A stretch of DNA of 64,000 bases from Sanderia malayensis (Eukaryota; Cnidaria; Scyphozoa; Semaeostomeae; Pelagiidae). Both the position numbers and the translations under genes were made by a program. The notes under the pieces were generated by a model. The model saw only the letters and a list, made by a program, of their open reading frames with translations. It was not told the DNA's origin and searched no databases. Numbering within the stretch: position 1 is the stretch's first letter; every line of letters begins with the position of its first letter. The stretch spans positions 3,038,001 through 3,102,000 of the forward strand of contig RQOL01000906.1 in the NCBI GenBank assembly GCA_013076295.1, in the 5' to 3' direction. Shown one piece after another: positions 45,801 to 57,569 of this stretch.

Positions 45801-47937
45801 TGTTATTGACAGCGGTTGAACAATAACCCCAGTTAAAAGGTCACTAATACAAAGACTCGCAAGCAGTAAATTCGATGATGTTTGCAGCCTTCTGAAGTTC
45901 CAGAATACATACAGCATGAGACTGTTGCCAATTATTGCTAATGTGGCTGTGATGAGGTGTATTACAGAGGTCACTATTGCTGTTACCTTGATTGATAGTT
46001 CAGGATCAGAAATGCGAACAACATGTAGAAATGAGCACATTTCTTGTGCACTACCGTTTGTTGTTGTTCTGTTCTGCATTCTAATTTTCCTGAAATTGTG
46101 GAGGAGCTTTTGGTACTTCTTCTGTATCGCTGATGAGATGTCAGTACTGCTTCTACATTGTAGAAGAGTTGCAAGTACTTCTTTTATTTCATAGAGTTGC
46201 TTCCTGTGTTTGTAGAGTTGATTTTCTCTTCTCTTTTCCTTTTCTCTGCTTTTAGTTGCTTTTGGTTGCTTTATATCCTAAAAATAAGAGAATCACGCAG
46301 AACTTGTGGACGATCTTGCTCTTCCCCTCGCATCAACTTGTTGGCTAATCGTCCGACTCACATTTTCATGATCATATGATTACTGTAGGCTTCTTTGTGT
46401 TCATTTACTTGTTTGCTCCTAGGGGGCGTGCCTCAGCAGCTATTCAACATTTCTCAATGAATTTTTCCGTTTCCATGCACTCTGACGGCACCCTTGCTTC
46501 TAATAATCCACAAATCCAACATCGATTGTCAATCGCGTCAGAATTATTTCCTCTTCAAAGCAAACATGTGCCTAAGTTTGTAGGAGTCTCCTACTTTAAC
46601 TTCTCAAATATTTATAGCATTAATTTGTTTTTCGCATGACAACGACTGCATTGAGCATAATTACACCACTGAACACGAAATATAGTGCACACATTGCACT
46701 CGAATACCGCGCTCTTTATTATTTTTCATTTCCTCCTCGTCAAGCAAACCCTAATTGTTCTCCGTAATTAGCATTGCAATTCGAATGCTCCAAACCCATG
46801 CCGGTAATTATAATTCTGACGTAGTCTGCATTTCCTCAAACCCAAGCCATCAATATTGAAAGTCATTTTATTTAATTAAAACCATGAAGTAATAATCCTG
46901 AATCATTTGTTTTATTAGATTGTGCGAAATTACAGAAAACCATTGGTCATTGCTTCGCCAAAGCTTATTCTGAGATTGCCTGTAAGCTATTATTTCATTC
47001 ACGAATATATACATTTGCATTCGATTTATGATAATTATTATAATTATTTTTTGCATATATTTGCATTAATTATAGGCTGCCACGTCATCATTAGATGAGA
47101 TGTCACCTGGAACGCATTTCAAGCCTGTCATAGGGGACTCAAATGTTGATGCACAGGGTGTAAAGAAAGTCATATTCTGTAGTGGAAAGCATTTTTATGC
47201 ACTAGATAAAAATAGAGCTAGCAAATCAATAAAAGATACTGCCATTATTAGAATCGAAGTAAGTATTAACAATAAAAAGTCATTTGATAATATATTTACA
47301 GGGGAACAAGGAGTCAATTTTCAGCATGCATATTTCATTTTTTCATGTTGTTGTTGCTGCTTATTTAGGAGCTTGCGCCATTTCCTGCCGAATTCTTGAA
47401 GGAAGAATTAAGAAAATATCCCAATGCAAAAGGTAAGTGTTCTTATCAATACAATTATATCAATACTTTCAACGATATGATATACTAAGCGATCCAACCC
47501 ACAGCTCAAGAGAATTTTACTCATTCTTCAAAGTTTTATCTGCTGTCATTTGAAATATATCACCTCCAAATGTTGCCAGTTTATCAAAGCAATCTAGTTA
47601 AATCAGAATTCTTGATAACTCTGTTTTGTTTTTCCAGAATTTCTCTGGTGCCAAGAAGAACACAGAAATATGGGTCCTTGGTTTTTTGTCAATCCAAGAT
47701 TCCAAAATGTTCTCAACGTCAAGGTAAGTGCAAATTTCAACCAACGTCTCAATATATTTCTTCTGTTCTTTGCTGTATGAATAAACGTCTTGCAACACCT
47801 GCCACATTGCATATTGTATTGTGTTATCTCTTCAGCTCACATATTGTGGAAGACCCGTACATGGTACTCCTGCAGTGGGGATATCATCTCGTCATGCAAA
47901 CGAGGCAGAAGTTATTCTTGCCGATGCTTTTAAATAA
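39894..47937 (+). CDS. DHTKD1: DHTKD1, 2-oxoadipate dehydrogenase E1 component, multi-exon
   Basis: DHTKD1 is the thiamine-dependent mitochondrial E1 that decarboxylates 2-oxoadipate in lysine and tryptophan breakdown. Exon 1 (start 39894) encodes [20 protein letters not shown], a basic presequence, then [10 protein letters not shown]. Exons follow the family order: [31 protein letters not shown] [16 protein letters not shown] with [118 protein letters not shown] [52 protein letters not shown] and [15 protein letters not shown]. The final exon gives [20 protein letters not shown] and ends ILADAFK-stop at 47935-47937. HNEIDDP and GTFSHRH separate it from OGDH. One intron (44976-46918) holds an antisense GPCR. 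Confidence 0.96.
41351..41500. repeat. Long palindrome / fold-back element in a DHTKD1 intron
   Basis: The left arm (about 41351-41412) and right arm (about 41440-41500) are inverse copies of about 60 bp with few mismatches. Both include TAGGTAATTTAATATGTGC and AAAAGAAGTA. The short centre is (AAGTAATT)n. It would form a stable hairpin in the transcript. No target duplication was identified. Confidence 0.85.
44997..46079 (-). CDS. Rhodopsin-family GPCR, orphan, intronless, nested in DHTKD1
   Basis: A single 360-residue frame has seven hydrophobic spans and class A hallmarks. TM1 has [12 protein letters not shown] (GN), TM2 has [15 protein letters not shown] (LxxxD), and Cys residues sit before TM3 and in the following loop. 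TM3 ends SIDRWVAI (DRW in place of DRY), and TM7 has [13 protein letters not shown] (NPxxY). TM6 reads [16 protein letters not shown], where the usual CWxP is CYLP. The N-terminus has NRT, an N-glycosylation site. The ligand cannot be assigned; amine- or adenosine-like invertebrate orphan receptors share this pattern. The gene lies on the opposite strand wholly inside one DHTKD1 intron. Its stop codon is only about 21 bp from the DHTKD1 splice donor, so its 3' UTR must overlap a DHTKD1 exon in antisense. Confidence 0.9.
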   Translation of the reverse strand: MQNRTTTNGSAQEMCSFLHVVRISDPELSIKVTAIVTSVIHLITATLAIIGNSLMLYVFWNFRRLQTSSNLLLASLCISDLLTGVIVQPLSITRRILEAWGEHNCIVRSICAYYAFLCIGASIQNVTIISIDRWVAIKMPFRYPNIASTERYIKIIVIAWLLWGIFILFPFLKVFNVSTFFIAITTIISLNIFVVLISYGQIFGIVLKHRQQINQQLRGQLSQPSQQRRLITDARSSNTNTIAIVIFVMLICYLPLLPLLIVRSIVGDSVHVIFLLDTWVDVFVFANSSLNPIIYWYRSKEIKRAIHVVLRRWRLLPTSKITITPQGSRRSAAVCIFSESIRHPKITPVSLKRVIEVNMH

Positions 47938-48803
47938 TTATTCTTTGCGACAATTCAACTTGGCTCCAGGTATAGTTTTAAAAAGGATATAATCATTATA
48001 GGGGTACATAAGGTTATAAGGGGTATATACGAATGCGTATATACGAATGCGATAAACTAGAATATCCGAAGTAGTATTTATAGCTTTTAATACTCTGTTA
48101 TATTTAGTGTAGTATTTGATGCAATAACAATTGGAATGAAAGCAACGTAAAATGTTGTTGTTATTCTTTAAATCTTAATTTTCTCATGCAGCTAAAACAA
48201 TTAATAACTTTCCTGTTTTACTAAGTTTTTGTCTATGAATACTATTTTGCTTTGACTACAATTAAACCTTGCTGCTATCATGCTATTTTTCCTTGTGCGA
48301 GGAAGAAAATAATATTCATGGTGATTTGTATGTAAGATAAACACAAGCGCGTGTAATTTTTTCTCTCTGATGTTCGACCTTCTACTAATGCCAAATAAGG
48401 AAGTACTGAAAACAATAGAACAATAAAAGAAGAATTCGAAGATTTGATTGCGATCTCTCGGAAGTCATCATTGTGCTCTGTGTCGTGCTTTCGTTCGCCA
48501 TTTGTAAAACATTTGTATGTGCTCGCCCAAGGGACATTTGGTTGTTAAATCGGTGAATTATCAGCTATTTAAGTCGTCAAGATTTTGTTATTCAATTTCA
48601 ATTTCGACTACAAAAGCTTTCAAGAAATTTCTACAAGCTTTAGAATGAAGCGAGCTGTAGATTAGACACTGAAAAGGCGGAGCTCATTTAGGCCTTATGT
48701 GACATTGTTGGAAGTTTTGTGCATTTATTAAAGTGGACGTTTTATTCATTCTGAACGCTTTATGAGCATTTCATTATAAACTGAAAGGTGAGATAATATC
48801 AAG
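47938..48803. other. Intergenic region DHTKD1 to kindlin
   Basis: Holds the DHTKD1 3' UTR and the kindlin promoter and 5' UTR. It is AT-rich with a short duplicated GTATATACGAATGCG near 48025-48050. No gene is seen. Confidence 0.45.
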
Positions 48804-51800
48804 ATGTTGGCATCATTAAATGCGAGCCGTACATGGCAATTGAATATACATGTCACTGATTTAAACGTGGAGAAAGCTGTTAATGTGAATGGCCAAACTC
48901 ACATAGGACAAGTCATGTTGGATCTTGTCGAAAAACTTGGTAAGAGTATCTTCTTGTTATGATTATCTTTTTAACTTGGACTAGACATAATTGAAATTGA
49001 AAAGCTACCCCTTTGAATTTACTTTTGTAGCCTCATAAATGTTTTATAAGGAGATAAAATTTTCTTTAAATTCTATTGCAAAATGCATTCTCGGCATTTG
49101 GAAAGAACTTGGAATGTCACACACCCTCTCAGAAATTACTCCAATCAATTTTTAATTTCAAAAGCAACGGAAAACATAAACACCAGTACTATGATGCTCC
49201 CCAATTTCGAAAGTTGAATTTCAACAATAATGATAAGGATAACAACAAAAAATACGCTGAAAAAGTAAATAGGATATTGTTAGATTACTAGTTTAGCTTA
49301 TAAATAAATAACGGAGAGGTTGAAGCACACTCTTGAGCTTCAAAGAACATGGTGCAGAAATATCAACCATACGTGAAGCTAATAAAGCTAAAGATGTTAA
49401 CGTATTAAATTAAGCGATACGAAAAAGGCGAGACTAACCGCATCCATACTGTTTTGATTAATTAACATGTTGAAGCCAGCTGTTTGCTTTGGGTTAGGTC
49501 GAAGATCAGCTGATCTGTGCTGTGAAATAATACTGAATATTTATAAAAGCATTGTAGATGGCTGGGAAGGATTTAGATTTGAAAACTTGTCAAATCAAAA
49601 TCATTGTGTATCTTCACATACTGATTTATAAAATCAATGATGTAAAACTGTTAATAGAATTTGTTATTTTGCGGAAAGTGAAAGTCAAACTGTAAAACGT
49701 GAATGTTGCATGAAACATTTCTCATGCTTGAGTAGGTTCTTATTCAGTCACACAAAATTAATTTTAATTCGGAATGTGACCATATCATGACCCTTTGGTA
49801 CTCTTACTTCTCTTGCCAACCAAACTATGACAAATCTTTTGTTGTTGATAACAGAAATTTGGTTAATTATTCAACCTTTGTGGTTTTTTTCAACTGGCAC
49901 CTGAAATATTCCACATTCCATTGAGATGTTTACATTGTTGTGTTCAGCTATGTTAACTTCATTGTATTGTTTTAATCCTATGTTATATCTAACTGTTGTT
50001 ATAAATGATATGTATCTTTGTGAATCATTTAGATGTGGCAACTGATTGGTCTGATCATGCTCTATGGCACCCGGAGAGGTCCCTTTGGCTCATAAAGCCA
50101 CGTATAACATTGGAAGCATATGGAGTTATTGGTGATTGTTCACTGCTATTCACACCTGTTCACAAAGTATTAAAACTCCAAATGCCAGACCTGCAAGTCA
50201 TTGATATGAGGGTGAATTTCTCCATTGGTGTATTCCATGCTGTCAAAGAGATATGCACAGACTTTGGGGTTCGGCACCCTGAAGAGTTATCCCTGCTGAA
50301 GCCAAGCGACTTGGGTCACAAGAAGAGAGAAAAGTCAAAATCAGTGAAGAAGAAAAATGGAGCTGGATCTTTAGGTTCATCAGAAACAAATCTATCATCC
50401 GGGAGCTTAGAGAATGGAAAATTAGCAACAGACAGGCAGTTAAGCGCTGGTAGTAATAATATTGCACCAGGAAGTCCAGGATCACCAAAATCAGTGATCA
50501 GTCACAAGAGCTCAAATTTTTCATTCTCTGAAAGCGATTCTTTGAATCCATACTCAACTTCTTTGTCACCAATGTTGGCAAATAGTCCAACAATTCCTAA
50601 TCCAGATGCATTGGAGTTTATTCAAAGACCAAAAACAATACAAGAACGCTCTGCTGTTAATGTCGGGTATGTTCCGATTGGTTTTATTTTTCTTTCTAAG
50701 CTCTTAGATGTATTATTAATAAATCAATCTGTAATTTGATTTTCATTTCCAGATGGCTTGATTCTTCCAAGTCCCTCATGGAACAGGTTGGTTGTTTGTC
50801 TAACATCTAAGCAAATATCTCTTGCTTTAGATCCTTTAATAACCTACTGTTTATCTAAAATAATCTGTTTATTCAATTTTCAGACTATCAAGGAATTTGA
50901 TTATCTGATTTTAAGATACAAATTTTTCAACTTCTTTGATTTGAACTCAAAGGTAAATTGGCTGCCATTTGCATGAAATTGAAAACATTGTTTACTGATT
51001 TATTGTAAAACTTTAGCAGTAGTTGAGTTCAACCAGAGTGTACAGCTTTAGAGAAGGTAACAACATATTTAATGATTTTACAGGTTGATGAAGTGAGAAT
51101 CAATCAAATTTATGAGCAAGCAAAATGGCAAATTTTAACAGAAGAGATTGAATGCACTGAAGAAGAAGCCATCACATTTGGAGCTTTGCAATTTCAAGTA
51201 AAAGTTTCATCTACATCGCCACAAACAATGCAAAACAATGCTGAAGATGTTGATGATATTGATGCTGCATTAAACGACCTACAGGTATGGTAATACGATA
51301 ATAACAATCATTTATAACTCCCACTTGACGTTGATTCATGTTACTTATTAATTTATTTTTTAATGGTTTCCTTTTAGATGACTCTTGAAGGAACAACAGC
51401 CACAAATCAAGGCTCGTCCAAGCCTGTGAGTGAATTTCTATCATTTCCTTAACATATAGTAAATTTATTTGTTGTATTATTTGCCCCTTGCCGTATGTTG
51501 TGAACCGTCTAATTGAATTTAATTGAATGTGATTGCAGTCGCTGACGCAAATACCGGAAATGAGTGACACTTTGAGCCTGGTCAAGTAAGTGGATTGATC
51601 TCTTAATTAAATATACCGATATGCATTGGATGTGATAAAGCTCTTTGACTATGCATACGATATCTTCTCGCTGAACAGGGCAAAGAAATTGGGCATGAAA
51701 AGCGTCAAACCATATTGGTTCGTTTTCAGAGGTTTGTGTCATTATGATCACTATCGCTATACATTCCTTTAATTTATCCTTCATTCCTTGGTTCATTGAT

Positions 51801-53272
51801 TAATTGAATGTTATATATATATCTTTAATTCCTTCTGTTCATTAATTAATTAAATGCACATCGTATTTCAGACACTCATATTTCGTATTACAAAACAAAA
51901 GAGGAAAGTCACGGCGCTCCAATAATAAAAGCCAATTTGAAAGGTACAGCAAATCAGCTTGTTTATCATGTGATTATCATTATTATTAACCCTTGTATTT
52001 GTCAATCATAGTTATCAAAGTTCGTATTGTTTGTCCATTGGGTTCAGTCTGCCCTTTTCACGCAATGAAATGATCTTGTTTGTAGATTGCGAAGTTATTC
52101 CACTAGTCAATGTCGCAAAGAACAAGTTCAATATTAAACTGAAGATTCCTGGCCAGGACATGATTGAGCTGGAGTTGAGCTGTAATTCGGATGTGCAGTA
52201 TGCAAGGTGGATGGCAGCTTGTAGATTGGCATCAAAAGGTAAAACAATGGCTGATCCCACTTATGATGTCGAAATATCTGGAATAAAAACATTTATTGGC
52301 ATGCAGAAAGATAAAGATGACACCGACGGTCCTCAAATGGAAAATTCTCATTTACAATCAGAGGACTTTGTTCCTCCGAGGCTCCTCAATAAATATAAAA
52401 GCAAACAAGTATGTCATTTATTTTTTTGTTCTTACGTTAATAAATATTATATAATGTTAACAAAGAGTAATAATGACAGCTTGTTTGACTTAGATCGCAG
52501 CAAGAATTCTTGAAGCCCATTCCGGTTTTACAAAGTATACGTTACTTGAAGCAAAAATGAATTACATTCGTCAGTGGAAGGCTCTACCTGAATTTGGAAT
52601 TTCTACTTTCAATGTGCGGTTCAAGGGTGTTCGTTCGAAGAAAGCGGTAAGATGCATAAGGCAAATAAGTATTGTGTTTTACAACTGTAATTAAACAGTC
52701 GCATACATGAACCTTCCAGGCTGAAATCTTTGCTCAAAACAATGGAAACGATATTTGAACAATATACAAAACAATAGGCTATTGTGTTTGAACAATAGGC
52801 TGCGTGCAAAATTCGCACCCTCTAATAATTCTTCCATTGTTGCTCTAATTTTCTCATTTAATGCTCTCTCATGCAGATAAACGCAAACTTAAGGTAACTA
52901 ACAAGCTATTATTAGCGCTAGTCCTGCATGGGTCGTCATTAGAGGGATCGAGAGTGTTTGACATGTAATTTTTTCTATTCTTAGGAGATATTGGGAATTT
53001 CTCCCAGTCGAATGGTCCGTATGGACCCGGCAACTCGAGAAACCCTCAAGGAATGGCGTTACAGTGCGATGAAGTCATGGAACGTGAATTGGGAAACAAG
53101 AGAAATGATTGTGCAGTGTGAGGGTGAGACTGTCATATTCTCGTGCATTGGTTTCGATGTTAAAATTGTGCATGAGTTCATTGGTGGATATATATTCTTG
53201 TCGATGAGAAAAGATGTCAACTCTCCTCCCGAGGAAGAATTGTTCTTCAAACTAACAGGTGGATGGGTTTGA
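48804..53272 (+). CDS. FERMT: Kindlin (fermitin family) integrin activator, multi-exon
   Basis: Kindlins bind beta-integrin tails and work with talin to activate integrins. Exon 1 (from 48804) gives MLASLNASRTWQLNIHVTDL then GQTHIGQVMLDLVEKL. After a long intron come DVATDWSDHALWHPERSLWL (F0), VNFSIGVFHAVKEICTDFGV and HPEELSLLK (F1), and a Ser/Lys-rich F1 loop. WLDSSKSLMEQTIKEFDYLI, RINQIYEQAKWQILTEEIEC and TEEEAITFGALQFQV (F2) follow. The PH insert includes KPYWFVFRDTHISYYKTKEE and ARWMAACRLASKGKTMAD. F3 ends MKSWNVNWETREM...VHEFIGGYIFLS...FFKLTGGWV-stop. Human kindlins have MKQWNVNW there; Gln-Trp is the integrin-contact pair, and here it is Ser-Trp. Only one kindlin is seen, so the paralogue number is not assigned. 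Confidence 0.96.
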
Positions 53273-54116
53273 TCGAATCTTTTCATCATCATCATCATGA
53301 TTGCCGTCGTTTCTTTCTATCATCATTTTAGTAGCCATATTTAATTCTTGCAAGTATTGATATACAAATGATCATTCTCTAATTATTGAAATCACCAGTT
53401 GCGCACACTGTTTGTGGTATGTATGATTCATTCTTGGTGAATACAAAGACACGTATTCTCAGGATAGTGAGTTGGTTTTCTCCTAATTTCATATCTTGCC
53501 AAACTGTTGAGGTAAAACTGTACTCATCATGATAGGGTTACGTCAAGCAAATTACTTAAATGTATAGCTTTTTATTATTGCATTATTATATTTAATCTAG
53601 CGATTAATTAATCAGTTAATATGTATGAATCGTAATCTATTCTTCGTAACTGAACATTGCTCCACTTGCTGTTTTAAGATCATTTTTTAATTTTTCTTAG
53701 TTGTTTTGAAACAAAGCAAGAAACTATTGTTTGATCAGGTATGATCATCTTTTTTTAATTTCTGTCATTTTGCCTTTAGTTTAGTTTAGTTTAGTTTAGA
53801 CTACAGGGATGTCATTATTACTGATGATACTTTGTTTAATTAGTTTTGTTTCAAAGCTTTACTCGATTTTGTTTTTTTGTATGTTACCTACTTACATTAT
53901 ATATAATTAATAGATATCGTCAGTCGCGGATCATGAAAATGGCGATTAAGAATCTGTTTTTTTCTTCACCCTTCTGAATTTTGCATTTTTACCACTTTTT
54001 ACTGCTCCCAGGTTTATGAGAAATCACACGGTAATAAAAAAATGAATTTGTTCGCAAATTTTTCACATGAATTAAAGGTCAATATCACACATATGATATT
54101 TTAAACTCTACTGAAG
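53273..54116. other. Convergent gap between kindlin and astacin
   Basis: AT-rich 3' UTR and spacer with a (TTTAG)n run near 53776-53800. No gene is seen. Confidence 0.45.
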
Positions 54117-55517
54117 TCATGTGCAGGAGTATTTTGCTTTGATCTGTTTGACATCTTCTGAACTGAAATCAATTCTTTGTCCCATTCTGTCTTGATATCT
54201 GCTATCCAATGCTTGAATTGTGACTTTACCACCTCCAAAGGCTTTTTGACTATAGTGCATCACAGACATATAATCATAAGGACTGCCACCTGACTTGATT
54301 GTTGAAGTAGAGTACTTTTTGAAGTTGTTCTTTCTCTCTATAAAAAATCATTTTCCAGCAAATTAATTTTTGCATTAAATATGCATGGACTTATTTCATG
54401 CATATTTAATGCATAAAATAGATGAGTAATGGTTGGTTTATGAAGACCGGGTTGGTGGGAGATGAGACTACCAGAAGATGAATGCTTTATGAAGATGCTA
54501 AGAGACGCTTTTATTGGTTTGTGATTCAAAATTTCCTGAAACACTACCCAGGACAGTGTTTTATGAGCTGATATTGTAAGTTATACTTACTTTCTGGAAC
54601 GTTATTCAAGATGATTCTGACGTAAGAATCTCTATCAGGACGGCTTTGTTCGTGATAGAAGCCAAGACTGTGCATGATCTCATGAATGATGGTACCGTGA
54701 CGGAAGCAACCATTTCCGAGTTTTATGTTATTAACCCTTCTCCCATATCCCACTGGAGATGAACATCTGAAAAAGTAAAATACAATTCATCAGCTATTGT
54801 TTCATCTTGTTGCAACTATAATTCGAGAAATTTGACAGCAGGTACATTGCTTCAACATTCTATTGTTTTCAGTTTCGTATTGTTAGTTCCAAAGAAGACA
54901 TTACTTATTAACGCAGGAATTCCTTTTAGTAAATGAAAAAGAAAGGTTACCCTGTTCCTGGCATGAAGTTGAGGTAAGCTGATTGACTGCTTCGCCAGAC
55001 AAATCTTAAACATGTCTTTTTGTGGAAAGCAACAATTGCGTTTATGATTTTTGTTCTTTGTTCGCTTGCTATGAGAAAGAAAGTTAACACATTATCATAA
55101 ATCTGTATTCATAATAATAATTCAATGGAAATGAATAATTCGTTAAAGTTATGTCTTACAGAATGAACTGGAAATTTTGACAGGTATTGATGTTTTTCTT
55201 GGCCAATTTCTGCCGACCACTGCTCCAAATATAGATGGGCCACCATTGATGGAATTCTCAATTTGGATTCTTTGCTCAGGTGTTAATTCCATATCACCTT
55301 CGAAAAGGTCACCTTCAAAGGCAAGAACAAACAAGTTTTATCAAGATGGTGTTGCATGTTTATTGATTAGCTCAAAAGGTATGTGAATGAAGATATTATT
55401 GTAGCTACTAATTTAATTAAGGAACATTATAAAAACTTGTTTACCTTCTTCTGGAGATTGGCAGTTGACCCATTGAAGGCAAGATATGAGGAACAGAGAA
55501 CCAAGCAATCGAAACAT
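54117..55517 (-). CDS. Astacin-family zinc metalloprotease, secreted, single catalytic domain
   Basis: Exon 1 starts at 55515-55517 with a signal peptide (MFRLLGSLFLISCLQWVNCQ). The short propeptide contains LFEGDMELTPEQRIQ, whose FEGD is the aspartate switch that keeps astacin zymogens latent. The mature domain begins near AVVGRNWPRKTSIPVKIS. Later exons give CLRFVWRSSQ, CSSPVGY and the zinc motif HEIMHSLGFYHEQSRPDRD (HExxHxxGxxHE). After that come SVMHYSQKAF (Met-turn, with the zinc-coordinating Tyr) and a C-terminus KAKYSCT-stop at 54117-54119. No CUB, EGF or ShK module follows, so it resembles hatching-enzyme or crayfish-astacin type enzymes of about 260-270 residues. The substrate cannot be told from sequence. 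Confidence 0.93.
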
Positions 55518-55936
55518 GTCGAAAATCAATATTCAGTTTGATAAAACTTTCTGTAATTTTGCAGCTGAAAATTAAAGTGATCAATTTCAAACTCACTTCC
55601 CTATTTATATTATTTCTGTGTGTTGCTTCAATCTAAATAGCGACAAGCTGAATAAGTTATTTTCTCGTATTTCTGCTTTGGTTGCAAAACTGAATTCACT
55701 TTGGTTTTTAGTTTCTATGGAAAGATAAATCTTTTTCTCAAACAATTAGGTTTAAGCTTGAAGTCGGTGCAGTTGTTTTCAAATATTCAACTGTGACACT
55801 TAATGTCTATTTGTTCACCTTCACTTTTTCATAAGAATATTGATGCCGAAATAACCTGAAAGTTAAGAATAATATAAGAATAGACCCGGGCTCCAGCTTG
55901 ATAAGATCAAAACAGAACTCTGTAATATGTACATGT

Positions 55937-56174
55937 CAATGGCGTAGATAGAAAATCTTATAGGTGGGGCGAGAAATTCAGATTTTCCGACAAAAATTTA
56001 GCAAGCATTTTTGTTTCTTCAAGACCATGAATATAAGTAAGGAGATTAGCTAGAACTGAACATAAACAGAAGATATTTATTTTCCGACAAGATCAGTAAT
56101 TTTCCGACAAAATGGCAGTTTAGCTGTACAGGGGGTTTTTTGTCCCCCTGATCCCCCCTTTATCTACGCCACTG
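55937..56174. mobile_element. Possible MITE with GTGGCGTAGATA termini
   Basis: CAATGGCGTAGATAGA at the left and its near inverse TTTATCTACGCCACTG at the right bound 238 bp. CCGACAAAAAT-type words recur inside. CAGTGGCGTA termini occur in hAT-like elements, but the flanking 8 bp do not match each other, so the ends or family are uncertain. Confidence 0.45.
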
Positions 56175-56537
56175 GCTGGGTTAGGGTTAGGGTGTCGTGA
56201 AATTTAATTGCTCCATTCATTCTACAATTTTGTTTCTCGTAATTATCTCACACATTTACGTCACCTAGATTATCACATCCTTACATTCTATCCCAACCTA
56301 GCCCTTCCTGTTATTTATTTTAATGTACGTAAAGCCTGCATATTGTCAACTTCAACTAATGTATATAAATTAATGTAATTCTAAATAGTCAGTCAGTCAA
56401 TACAGAGCAAACACAACATCGTTTCTCTCTCTGGCTCCGTGTTCTCTGCACGTTAAATCTAGATGAAAGGGCAAGGAAAGTTCGGAGAGGTGGTTCACGT
56501 AGCTTGGTGGGAATACGGATCAAATTCCTACAAGGGC

Positions 56538-57515
56538 TAGGGCTAGATCATGCGGAGGAGAAAGGTGGTCAGTATGCGCAGTAGCATATATATATGTACT
56601 GCGCAGGAGCATATGTGATGTGACGCTGGTTGATGCATTGGCCTTAGGGTTAGGGTTAGGGTTAGGGTTAGGTCATGCGGAGGAAAAAGGTGGTCAATAT
56701 GCGCAGTAGCATATTTATAGGTGCTGCGCAGGAGCATATGTGACGCAACGCTGGTTGATGCATTGGCCTTAGGGTTAAGGTTAGGGTTAGGTCATGCGGA
56801 GGAGAAAGGTGGTCAGCATGCGCAGTAGCATATATATAGGTGCTGCGCAGGAGCAAATGTGACGTACGCTGGTTGATGCATTGGCCTTAGGGTTAAGGTT
56901 AGGGTTAGGTCATGCGGAGGAAAAAGGTGGTCAGTATGCGCAGTAGTATTTAAATAGGTGCTGCGCAGGAGCATATGTGATGTGACGCTGGTTGATGCAT
57001 TGGCCTTAGGGTTAGGGTTAGGGTTAGGGTTAGGTCATGCGGAGGAGAAAGGTGGTCAGTATGCGCAGTAGCATATATATAGGTGCTGCGCAGGAGCATA
57101 TGTGACGTAGCGCTGGTTGATGCATTGGCCTTAGGGTTAAGGTTAGGGTTAGGTCATGCGGAGGAAAAAGGTGGTCAGTATGCGCAGTAGTATTTAAATA
57201 GGTGCTGCGCAGGAGCATATGTGATGTGACGCTGGTTGATGCATTGGCCTTAGGGTTAGGGTTAGGGTTAGGGTTAGGGTTAGGGTTAGGGTTAGGGTTA
57301 GGGTTAGGTCATGCGGAGGAGAAAGGTGGTCAGTATGCGCAGTAGCATATTTATAGGTGCTGCGCAGGAGCATATGTGACGTAACGCTGGTTGATGCATT
57401 GGCCTTAGGGTTAAGGTTAGGGTTAGGTCATGCGGAGGAGAAAGGTGGTCAGTATGCGCAGTAGCATATATATAGGTGCTGCGCAGGAGCATATGTGACG
57501 TGTCGCTGGTTGACA
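56538..57515 (+). repeat. Satellite array with interspersed TTAGGG repeats (array 2)
   Basis: About eight units of roughly 115-150 bp. Each has GGCCTTAGGGTTA(A/G)GG, then TCATGCGGAGGA(G/A)AAAGGTGGTCAGTATGCGCAGTAG, GTGCTGCGCAGGAGCATATGTGACGT and CGCTGGTTGATGCATTGGCC (each quoted as separate words). The unit is clearly homologous to array 1 but diverged, and lies in the same orientation 33 kb away. One unit has about nine consecutive TTAGGG hexamers (57250-57306); others have three or four. Minus-strand ORFs within it are repeat artefacts. Confidence 0.95.
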
Positions 57516-57542
57516 TAGAGATAGTATATATCCTATCTCTAT
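57513..57542. repeat. Short perfect hairpin at the end of array 2
   Basis: CATAGAGATAG and its exact inverse CTATCTCTATG enclose a TATATATC-type loop. The hairpin is flanked on both sides by GCTGGTTGA, the array's own sequence. It looks like a small insertion or fold-back at the array boundary. Confidence 0.8.
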
Positions 57543-57569
57543 GCTGGTTGATGATTTATTGCGAAACGA

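Noticed and set aside
46868..47056. Minus-strand ORF over a DHTKD1 exon
   Set aside because: It is the shadow of the exon reading [11 protein letters not shown].
49076..49291. 71-residue ORF in the first kindlin intron
   Set aside because: Asn/Lys-rich chance ORF in AT-rich intron sequence.
56193..56418. Possible solo LTR starting TGTCGTG and ending AACA
   Set aside because: No matching 4-5 bp target duplication and no primer-binding or polypurine context.
56543..57516. Similar repeated ORFs in the second array
   Set aside because: Same artefact, from array 2.
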